The notes beneath the pieces were generated by a model. It was not told the origin of the DNA and did not search any database. It saw nothing but the letters and a program-made list of their open reading frames with translations. A DNA stretch of 20,508 nt. Source: Opitutaceae bacterium. Lineage in GTDB: Bacteria > Verrucomicrobiota > Verrucomicrobiia > Opitutales > Opitutaceae. Numbering within the stretch: position 1 is the stretch's first letter; each line of letters begins with the position of its first letter. The stretch spans positions 1-20,508 of the forward strand of contig PMSP01000288.1 of the NCBI GenBank assembly GCA_003168315.1. Direction: 5' to 3'. Below are positions 7,470-13,555 of this stretch, piece by piece. Both the position numbers and the translations under genes were made by a program.

Positions 7470-8462
7470 ATGAGTCCCCTCAGATTAAGCCCGTGGCTGG
7501 CCGCCGGGCTTATCCTCGCATCGGGCGGCTGCTCCCGGCAGTCGCCGGCTCCTGCCACTGCCCCTACGCCGTTCAAGATCACGGTCCAGCTGGACTGGAT
7601 CCCGCAGCCGGAACACGGCGGCCTGTACCAGGCGCTCGCGAAGGGGTATTTCACGGAGGCCGGGCTCGACGTCACCCTCGTCCCCGGCGGCCCGAACTCG
7701 TTCGTCATGCAGAAGCTCGCCACCGGAGGGGCTGACATCGGGCAGTCCGACAGCACGAACACGCTCCTGGCGATGGCGCAGGGACTCCCCCTGATCGACA
7801 TCGGCGCCGTGTTCCAGAACGACCCCTCGGTCCTCATGCTGCATGCCGACAATCCCGTGACGCGCTTCGAGGACCTGGACGGCAAGACTATCATGGCCCG
7901 GCCCGAATGGGCGTTCCTGCCGTACCTCAAGAGCAAGTACCACATCAGCTTCAACATCATCCCGCAGAACTTCGCGGTCGGGAACTTCATCGCGGACCGC
8001 AATTTCATACAGCAGGGCTACTACATCGCCGAGCCGTTCTACATCGTGAAGGGCGGCGCGAAATACCCGAGGTTCCTGTACGCCTGGGACGCCGGGTTCG
8101 ACGCCTACACGACGCTGGTCGCCAATCGACCGTGGGCTGCGGGGAACCCGGAGCGCGTGCGCGCGTTCATGGCCGCCTACATCCGGGGCCTGAAGGACTA
8201 CATAGAGGGCGACCCGGCGCCCGCCAACGCGCTCATGAAGCAGCTCAACCCCGAGAACACCGACGATTTTCTCGCCTTCTGCCGCAAGATGATCATCGAC
8301 GAGAAGCTCGTGATCGGGCGCCACGCCACCGATGACTCGCAGACGGGCCGGATATCGCGCGAGCGGTTCGCCACCCAGATCCGGCAGCTTGAGGACCTTG
8401 GCATTCTCCCGAAGGGAAAGCTTGCCGTCGACGACGTGATGACGACCGAATACCTGCCGTGA
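7470..8462 (+). CDS. NMT1/THI5-like substrate-binding lipoprotein (copy 2)
   Basis: The 330-residue protein has a lipoprotein signal 'LAAGLILASGGC' with Cys at 21, then the same family opening as the first copy, 'LDWIPQPEHGGLYQALAKGY' (41-60), and 'VPGGPNSF', 'DLDGKTIM' and 'KYHISFNIIPQNF'. The ATG at 7470 is the only start that leaves the signal peptide intact. Unlike copy 1, no ATPase or permease gene accompanies it, so it may share the importer at 461-2052 or deliver ligand to another one. It ends in a GTGA overlap with the YbaY-like gene, placing it first in a three-gene operon. Confidence 0.87.
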   Translation: MSPLRLSPWLAAGLILASGGCSRQSPAPATAPTPFKITVQLDWIPQPEHGGLYQALAKGYFTEAGLDVTLVPGGPNSFVMQKLATGGADIGQSDSTNTLLAMAQGLPLIDIGAVFQNDPSVLMLHADNPVTRFEDLDGKTIMARPEWAFLPYLKSKYHISFNIIPQNFAVGNFIADRNFIQQGYYIAEPFYIVKGGAKYPRFLYAWDAGFDAYTTLVANRPWAAGNPERVRAFMAAYIRGLKDYIEGDPAPANALMKQLNPENTDDFLAFCRKMIIDEKLVIGRHATDDSQTGRISRERFATQIRQLEDLGILPKGKLAVDDVMTTEYLP

Positions 8463-8878
8463 AACGCGCAACCCAATTCCTCGCCGCGGCCGCCGCGCTC
8501 GCCCTCTCAGGATGCGGCCACCTTGACCTCTCACCGGAGGGCGACCCGTCCCGGGTGCTGACGGGCGAGATCCGGCTCGGCGAGCCCATGCCGCTTCCAT
8601 CCGATGCCGTCGTGACCGTCCGCGTGGTGGACGCGACGAACGCGGCCATGCCGCCCATAGTGCTCGGCTCCCAGACGATCACGAACCCGGGCACGGCCCC
8701 CGTCGCCTTCCGCGTCGAGTACATGGCCGACGACGATCGCCTTCGCCTTGGGCTCAACATCGAGGCGCGCGTTTCCTTCGGGGGAAAGGTCCGCTTCTAC
8801 AACCTGAACCGCTATGTCGTGACGATGGGTAACGCCTCCGACTTGCATCGGATCGACGTGAACCCCGCCGGCCCGTGA
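8459..8878 (+). CDS. YbaY-family lipoprotein (YscW-like)
   Basis: The 139-residue envelope lipoprotein starts at GTG 8459, overlapping the previous stop (GTGA). The signal 'FLAAAAALALSGC' places the lipidated Cys at 19. The mature part carries the YbaY-type beta-sandwich pattern: 'LTGEIRLGEPMPLPSDAVVTVRVVDATNA' followed by 'PVAFRVEYMADDDRL' and 'RFYNLNRYVVT'. Family members are poorly characterised outer-membrane lipoproteins; the YscW relatives assist secretin assembly, but nothing here implies secretion. It overlaps the dehydrogenase gene by 4 bp. Confidence 0.82.
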   Translation: MKRATQFLAAAAALALSGCGHLDLSPEGDPSRVLTGEIRLGEPMPLPSDAVVTVRVVDATNAAMPPIVLGSQTITNPGTAPVAFRVEYMADDDRLRLGLNIEARVSFGGKVRFYNLNRYVVTMGNASDLHRIDVNPAGP

Positions 8879-9840
8879 GGATCTGGTGCAACGGGGAGTT
8901 CGGCGAGGAGGGCATGGCCCTACTCGCGAGGGGTACCGGGGGCCACGCGCTCGTCCTCTCCGACAGGCGCAACAGCTCGGTGCTCGCAGGTGGCCAGCGC
9001 GACCCGTCGATCGCCGGCGCCGACATAGCCTTCGGCCAGCCCGATCCCGCCGACTGCATCGAGGGCGCGGGACTGCGCTGGATCGAGGTCTCGAGCGCCG
9101 GCTACACCCGCTACGACAACGAGGCCTTCCGCCAGGCGATCCGCGCCCGCGGCGCCGCCTTCACAAACGCGTCGCAGGTCTACTCCGATGCCTGCGCCGA
9201 GCATGTCCTTGCCATGATTCTCGCGCTCGGCCGCCAGCTCCTGGCGTCCTATGCGACGCAGCTCGGGGACCGTTCGTGGCCCTACGACGGGACGCGGGAA
9301 AAGTCGCGCCTCCTGACGGGCCAGACCGTCGTCCTGCTTGGGTATGGATCGATCGGCCGGAGGCTGGCGCAGCTCCTTGCCCCGTTCGGCGTGAAGATCT
9401 ACTCCCTGAGGCGGCAGATCCGCAGCGAGCCGGGGGTTCACATCGTGCCGGAGGAGGACCTGACGAAAGTCCTGCCCGGGGCGGACCACGTCGTGAACGT
9501 GCTGCCGGAGAACGGGTCGACCCTCAATTACGTCAACGCGCGGCGGATCGCCTGCTTCAAGCCGGGCGCCCGTTTCTACAACGTTGGCCGCGGCCCGACC
9601 GTCGACCAGCCGGCGCTCATCGAGGGGCTCCGCTCGGGCAGGATAGGCGCCGCCTACCTGGACGTGACCGTGCCGGAGCCGCTGCCGCCCTCCCATCCCC
9701 TCTGGACCACGCCTAACTGCTTCATAACCCCGCATTCGGCCGGGGGGCGCAACAACGTGAACGTGGAGCTTGTCAGGCACTTCCTCGCGAACCTGGCGGC
9801 CCTTGAGAAGGGCGGGGCGATGGTGGACCGCGTTTTGTAA
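8875..9840 (+). CDS. D-isomer-specific 2-hydroxyacid dehydrogenase
   Basis: The 321-residue cytoplasmic NAD(P)-dependent oxidoreductase starts at GTG 8875, overlapping the YbaY-like stop. It has the Rossmann motif LGYGSIG at 155-161, with 'SLRRQIR' after the second strand; the paired Arg suggests NADP preference, as in GhrA-type glyoxylate/hydroxypyruvate reductases. The catalytic triad is visible: Arg239 in GRG, Glu268 in VPEPL and His287 in PHSAGG. It interconverts a 2-ketoacid and a D-2-hydroxyacid; the precise substrate is unknown. Its place behind a binding-protein gene hints that it processes the imported ligand or a breakdown product. Confidence 0.9.
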   Translation: MRIWCNGEFGEEGMALLARGTGGHALVLSDRRNSSVLAGGQRDPSIAGADIAFGQPDPADCIEGAGLRWIEVSSAGYTRYDNEAFRQAIRARGAAFTNASQVYSDACAEHVLAMILALGRQLLASYATQLGDRSWPYDGTREKSRLLTGQTVVLLGYGSIGRRLAQLLAPFGVKIYSLRRQIRSEPGVHIVPEEDLTKVLPGADHVVNVLPENGSTLNYVNARRIACFKPGARFYNVGRGPTVDQPALIEGLRSGRIGAAYLDVTVPEPLPPSHPLWTTPNCFITPHSAGGRNNVNVELVRHFLANLAALEKGGAMVDRVL

Positions 9841-9865
9841 GAGTATTGCAACATTCCCGGGACTG

Positions 9866-9880
9866 GGACGGACCCCGTCC
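9866..9880 (+). terminator. Possible weak terminator after the dehydrogenase operon
   Basis: The arms GGACGG (9866-9871) and CCGTCC (9875-9880) enclose a 3-base loop, followed by a T-enriched but broken stretch (TGTTCTCGATTGTATTTT). It lies 26 bases after the dehydrogenase stop. It is weak because the T-tract is interrupted. Confidence 0.35.
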
Positions 9881-9889
9881 TGTTCTCGA

Positions 9890-9917
9890 TTGTATTTTCC
9901 GGCATCCGCGGAATAAT
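9890..9917 (+). promoter_or_regulatory. Candidate sigma70-like promoter for the bufferin operon
   Basis: TTGTAT (9890-9895) and AATAAT (9912-9917) are separated by 16 bases in the only A/T-richer part of the leader before the precursor gene. No clear ECF-type promoter or metal-regulator operator is visible to me. This is inferred from sequence match only. Confidence 0.3.
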
Positions 9918-10008
9918 TCGGCGCGTAGTACCTCATATCCCAACCGCGAGGGTCGGCATGGTGCTTACCCCTGACGGTTACCCAGAAAAAACAAAATCGA
10001 AGTCTGTT

Positions 10009-10287
10009 ATGAATAAATCGACACGTTTCATCGTCACCGCCGCGGCCATGGCCGGGCTTTATGCCGGATCAATGGCCACGCGCGCCTATGCCGATGGCGG
10101 CACCGGCGACTCGTCCGCCTCCAAGGACGCGGGCAAGCACGATTGTAAGGGCCAGAACAGCTGCAAGAGCCAGGGCGGCTGCAAGGCAGGCGACAATGGC
10201 TGCAAGGGCCAGAACTCCTGCAAGGGCAAGGGCGGTTGCAACACCAACAAGTCGAGCGACCAGCCGAGCAAAGTCACGTTCGCCTGA
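10009..10287 (+). CDS. Bufferin-type RiPP metallophore precursor (BufA2-like)
   Basis: The 92-residue precursor has a Sec signal peptide ending at AYA (26-28) and a mature part of about 64 residues. Six cysteines (46, 52, 58, 65, 71, 77) form two CX5CX5C modules spaced 19 residues apart, both reading CKGQNSCK.(Q/K)GGC. Family knowledge: bufferins are exported peptides whose Cys residues are converted to copper-binding thiooxazole-type groups by an MNIO enzyme with its partner, buffering excess copper in the periplasm. The three downstream genes match that system. I take ATG 10009, not 9958, because only it gives a proper signal peptide. It has no clear Shine-Dalgarno sequence. A metallothionein-like peptide would be the alternative. 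Confidence 0.87.
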   Translation: MNKSTRFIVTAAAMAGLYAGSMATRAYADGGTGDSSASKDAGKHDCKGQNSCKSQGGCKAGDNGCKGQNSCKGKGGCNTNKSSDQPSKVTFA

Positions 10288-10302
10288 ACGTCCTTTTGAG
10301 CA

Positions 10303-10338
10303 ACGCGGCCGGCCGAGTGCCGGCCGCGTTTTTCTTTT
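10303..10338 (+). terminator. Strong hairpin with T-tract between precursor and maturase genes
   Basis: The perfect 11-bp arms ACGCGGCCGGC (10303-10313) and GCCGGCCGCGT (10319-10329) enclose a 5-base loop, followed by TTTTTCTTTT ending at 10338. The next base is the A of the maturase ATG. It should terminate most transcripts after the precursor gene, giving far more precursor than enzyme mRNA, with read-through for the rest. Confidence 0.85.
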
Positions 10339-11187
10339 ATGCCTGCGAATAGGTTCAACGGCCATTCCGACTACGGCATAGGCATAGGCCTGCGGGTCCC
10401 CCATTACTCGCACATACTCTCGAAGAAGCCGGTCGTGGACTGGTTCGAGATCATCTCGGAGAACTTCATGGTCGAGGGCGGCAGGCCCCTCGAGCTCCTC
10501 GACAAGATCCTCGAGCAGTACCGGGTGGTGCAGCACGGGGTCTCGATGTACTTCGGCTCCGCGGACAAGCCGGACCGCACCCACATGAGGCGCCTGAAGA
10601 ACCTCGTGAAGCGGACGAACACGCCCTGGCTGTCCGACCACCTCTGCTGGGGAAGCGTCGACGGCACCTACACGCACGACCTGCTTCCGATGCCGTACAC
10701 GTTCGCGGCAGCCCGCCGCACGGCCGAGAAGATCCGGCAGGTCCGCGACTTCGTCGAGGTCCCGATCTGCGTCGAGAACGTGAGCAGCTACGCGGAGTTC
10801 CACGCCTCGGAGATGACGGAGTGGGAATTCCTGAGCGAGGTGGTCGAGCTGGCCGACTGCGGAATCCTGCTCGACGTGAACAACATCTACGTCTCGTCGA
10901 AGAACCATTCCTTCGACCCCTACGATTACCTGAACAACATCCCGCACCACCGCGTGGGGCAGATGCACGTGGCCGGGCACACCAAGTTCGAGAAGTACAT
11001 CCTCGACACCCACGACCACCCGGTGCTCGACCCAGTGTGGAAGATGTACGCGCACGCGACCAAGCTCTGCGGCGTCTCGGCCACTCTCCTCGAGTGGGAC
11101 GACAGGATCCCGTCGTTCGACGAGGTGCACAACGAGGCGCTCAAGGCGAACGAGTTCATTGACGGGGCCAAAAAGGCGGTGGTGTGA
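10339..11187 (+). CDS. bufB: MNIO-family (DUF692) bufferin maturase
   Basis: The 282-residue TIM-barrel oxidase belongs to the multinuclear non-haem iron family (DUF692, relatives of MbnB and the bufferin maturases). Conserved elements with likely iron ligands are visible: 'PHYSHIL', 'DWFEIISENFM' (Glu37/Glu41 region), 'VQHGVSMYFG' (His66), 'LSDHLCW' (Asp100, His101), 'CVENVSSY' (Glu146), 'LLDVNNIYVSS' (Asp179), 'QMHVAGH' (His210, His214), 'THDHPV' and 'LLEWD'. It would modify Cys residues of the upstream precursor. The ATG at 10339 follows the T-tract directly, so there is no ribosome binding site. No other start is suitable; the next Met is residue 44. It overlaps the DUF2063 gene by GTGA. 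Confidence 0.93.
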   Translation: MPANRFNGHSDYGIGIGLRVPHYSHILSKKPVVDWFEIISENFMVEGGRPLELLDKILEQYRVVQHGVSMYFGSADKPDRTHMRRLKNLVKRTNTPWLSDHLCWGSVDGTYTHDLLPMPYTFAAARRTAEKIRQVRDFVEVPICVENVSSYAEFHASEMTEWEFLSEVVELADCGILLDVNNIYVSSKNHSFDPYDYLNNIPHHRVGQMHVAGHTKFEKYILDTHDHPVLDPVWKMYAHATKLCGVSATLLEWDDRIPSFDEVHNEALKANEFIDGAKKAVV

Positions 11188-12119
11188 AGCGCCCCCCGAA
11201 GCACGCCCCCGCGAGGATCGCCTCCACGGCCGACCTGCGCTTGTTCCAGAGGATGATGGGCGCAGCCGTGATCCGCCCCCTCGACGCGAACGACAACCTG
11301 CAGGCGAAGTGGATCGACGGCCGGCCGATGGACAGCGTCGCGGCCGAGTTCATCAAGCCGAACGACCGCCTGACGGCGTTCGAGCGCCTCGAGCTCTACA
11401 ACCAGATGTACTGGTCGCGGCTCTTCGACTCGATACGCGACGACTGCCCGGGCCTCGTCGCCGCCCTCGGGGACGCCGCCTTCGGGCGGCTGGCCCAGGC
11501 CTACCTTGCGGTGAGGCCGTCGCGATCCTTCACCCTGCGCAACCTGTGCTCCCGGCTTGTGCAGTTCATCAGGGATAACCCGCGGCTCACCGCTCCGCGC
11601 ACGCCGCTGGCGATCGACATCGCCTCGTTCGAATGGGCGCAGACGGTCGCCTTTGACGGCGAGTCGCGTCCTGTCGTCGCGGCCTCGTCCCTTGCCCGAA
11701 CGCCACCGGGGAGGCTGAGGCTCGGGCTGCAGCCCTACGTCACCCTTCTCGACCTCCGGTATCCCATCGACACCTATGTGATGTCGGTGAAGCGCCGCGA
11801 GGCCATGCGTTCCGAGGCGAGCAACACGCCCGACTCAAAGGTCGTGTCGCGCCGATCGGCCCGGCGGCCGCCTCGCCCCCGGCGCGCGCGGACCCTTGTC
11901 GCCGTCCATCGACTCGACAATCAATTGTTCTACAAACGCCTCGAGCCGGGCGCATTCCGGATCCTCGGGGCGCTGGCCGCCGGGGCGACGCTCACCCGCG
12001 CGGTCGCCGCCGCGGGCCCGAAGGCCCGGGCGGAACAGGTCCAGGCATGGTTCACGTCGTGGATGGCGCTCGGCTGGTTCTGCGCCCCCGGGAATAAACG
12101 CTCCCGCCGGGCATCTTGA
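11184..12119 (+). CDS. bufC: DUF2063-family bufferin maturation partner
   Basis: The 311-residue protein starts at GTG 11184, overlapping the maturase stop. The N-terminal region (about 15-130) has the DUF2063 pattern 'LRLFQRMMGAAVI', 'RLTAFERLELYNQMYWSRLFDSIRDDCPGL' and 'AQAYLAVRPSRSFTLRNL'. Family knowledge: the DUF2063 partner recruits the precursor and forms a complex with the MNIO enzyme; it is named after a putative DNA-binding domain but acts as a RiPP recognition subunit. The C-terminal half holds 'LVAVHRLDNQLFYKRLEPGAF' and a helical end. A very basic Arg/Pro-rich stretch at about 219-237 interrupts the protein and makes it longer than most relatives that I recall. Confidence 0.87.
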   Translation: MKRPPKHAPARIASTADLRLFQRMMGAAVIRPLDANDNLQAKWIDGRPMDSVAAEFIKPNDRLTAFERLELYNQMYWSRLFDSIRDDCPGLVAALGDAAFGRLAQAYLAVRPSRSFTLRNLCSRLVQFIRDNPRLTAPRTPLAIDIASFEWAQTVAFDGESRPVVAASSLARTPPGRLRLGLQPYVTLLDLRYPIDTYVMSVKRREAMRSEASNTPDSKVVSRRSARRPPRPRRARTLVAVHRLDNQLFYKRLEPGAFRILGALAAGATLTRAVAAAGPKARAEQVQAWFTSWMALGWFCAPGNKRSRRAS

Positions 12120-12170
12120 TCCTATAGGCACCCGGCGGCCCGCGCCAAAACCAAGAACCCCCAGTACCCC

Positions 12171-12623
12171 ATGCTCACCAAGATCAATGACCTTCTCGCA
12201 AAGATCGGCGGATTCCTGCAGTGGCCCCTTCTCCTGGTCGTCCGACTCTACTGGGGGTGGCAGTTCGTCCTCACGGGCCGCGGCAAGCTGATGCACCTGG
12301 ACAAGACGGCGGCGTACTTCGCGAGCCTCAACATCCCGGCGCCCAAGCTGAACGCGATCCTCGCGGGCTCGACGGAGTGCATAGGGGGCGCGCTCCTCAT
12401 TCTCGGCCTGTTCACCCGCTTCGCGTCACTGGCGCTCATCGGCGTCATGTGCGTCGCCTTCTCGACAGGCGACCGGGAGGCCCTGAACAAGATCTTCAGC
12501 GACACCGACAAGTTCCTCTCGGCGGATACGTTCCTCTTCCTCTATGCGGCGGTCATCATATTCGCCTTCGGGCCGGGGAGGATCGCCGTCGATTCGCTGA
12601 TCTGGAAGGACAAGAAGGCCTGA
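12171..12623 (+). CDS. DoxX-family membrane protein
   Basis: This 150-residue inner-membrane protein has four hydrophobic segments (about 17-35, 60-80, 85-100, 118-138) and the DoxX pattern 'RLYWGWQFVLTGRGKLMHLDKTAAYFASLNIPAP' and 'LLILGLFTRFASLALIGVMCVA'. DoxX genes commonly close bufferin operons, where they are thought to help cope with redox or metal stress; the molecular role is not established. It begins 51 bases after the DUF2063 gene without an obvious ribosome site and ends 13 bases from the convergent GYF_2 gene. Confidence 0.88.
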   Translation: MLTKINDLLAKIGGFLQWPLLLVVRLYWGWQFVLTGRGKLMHLDKTAAYFASLNIPAPKLNAILAGSTECIGGALLILGLFTRFASLALIGVMCVAFSTGDREALNKIFSDTDKFLSADTFLFLYAAVIIFAFGPGRIAVDSLIWKDKKA

Positions 12624-12636
12624 GCGGCGGGACGCC

Positions 12637-13443
12637 TTACTTCCCGGGATTGCAGAGGTCCTCGTAGGCGTACACGAAGGCGCCGGTTATCAGCGGAATG
12701 GCGACGAATATCCCGATTCCGAGCGCGGCGATGCCGAGGAGGATGAACGGAATGCTGAGGAGAAGGAGCCCGAGCATCCGCCACCAGTTCCGCGTGACGA
12801 TGCGGCGGCTCTTTTCCATCGACTCCCAGAAGCCGATCCCCTTGTCGACGGCCAATATGTAGGTGAAGGAGTAGGCGACTGCCAGGTAGATCCCGGGAAG
12901 GATGAGGCAGATGAGCCCCACGGTCACGAGCACCGAGACGACCAGGCTGGCCACGACCAGCGTCACAAAGGGCTTCTTGAATCCGGAGAACGCGTCCGAG
13001 ATCGTCGCCGGCTGTCCGCGGATCTTCATCAGAAAATAGTAGGCAATGCCGCCGCTCAGGGCGCCGTTGAAGAGGGGGCTGAGGAAGAAGAGGCCCTGCT
13101 TCTGCGCGTAGAGAAGGACGAGGAACAGGAGGGAAAAGACAAGGGAGACGCCGATCAGCGCCGTGAAGTCCTTCTTCAGGAGCTCCCAGCTGCGCTCGTA
13201 ACAACTCAGGATCTCGAGCTTCGGCCCGAGGTTGATCAGGACCTCCCCGGAACCGGCGGCCATGCCGGATCCCGAGGATACCCCGGTGATCTCCGCGAAA
13301 TCCGCGATCGTCCTCCATTCGTCCGTGCCGACCGCCCTTATCCTCGTGTCCATGTTCGCCCTTCCGCCCGCCATCCATGCGCGGACCTGCTCGACGCTCA
13401 CCGGGCCGTATTCCTTACCATCACCACCGATGATCGTGTACAT
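12637..13443 (-). CDS. GYF_2-domain integral membrane protein
   Basis: The 268-residue protein has an N-terminal GYF_2 domain (1-52): 'MYTIIGGDGKEYGPVSVEQV' and 'WRTIADF', a pattern found in many bacterial membrane proteins and thought to mediate protein contacts. After a Gly/Ser linker (about 53-72) come about five or six membrane segments (95-113, 122-140, 158-178, 180-198, 222-245, 246-260) resembling the DUF975/DUF4013-type domains. The ORF is open to 13680, but I use ATG 13443 because the GYF_2 domain starts there and the extension overlaps the neighbouring efflux gene. Function is unknown; it faces the DoxX gene tail to tail. Confidence 0.82.
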   Translation of the reverse strand: MYTIIGGDGKEYGPVSVEQVRAWMAGGRANMDTRIRAVGTDEWRTIADFAEITGVSSGSGMAAGSGEVLINLGPKLEILSCYERSWELLKKDFTALIGVSLVFSLLFLVLLYAQKQGLFFLSPLFNGALSGGIAYYFLMKIRGQPATISDAFSGFKKPFVTLVVASLVVSVLVTVGLICLILPGIYLAVAYSFTYILAVDKGIGFWESMEKSRRIVTRNWWRMLGLLLLSIPFILLGIAALGIGIFVAIPLITGAFVYAYEDLCNPGK

Positions 13444-13521
13444 GCGCGCAGTGGAGCACGGCGAAGGGGACAACGTCAACCGCGCGGGACTTGTGCGCCG
13501 CGCCCAAGCCCCCGCCGGCAC

Positions 13522-13549
13522 GCGCGATGGGGTGAAGACCCCATCGCGC
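13522..13549. terminator. 11-bp perfect hairpin downstream of the efflux operon
   Basis: The arms GCGCGATGGGG (13522-13532) and CCCCATCGCGC (13539-13549) enclose loop TGAAGA. It lies 7-34 bases past the stop of the outer-membrane efflux gene on the minus strand. No T-tract follows, so it may stabilise mRNA ends or need Rho rather than act as an intrinsic terminator. Confidence 0.5.
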
Positions 13550-13555
13550 CCAATG

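Noticed and set aside
10009..10287. Metallothionein or non-RiPP Cys-rich spacer protein.
   Set aside because: The signal peptide, the module pattern and the adjacent MNIO, DUF2063 and DoxX genes fit a bufferin precursor better.
12105..12137. Inverted repeat CGCCGGG/CCCGGCG around the stop of the DUF2063 gene as an operon terminator.
   Set aside because: The 19-base loop and lack of a T-tract make it a weak stem; DoxX is probably co-transcribed.
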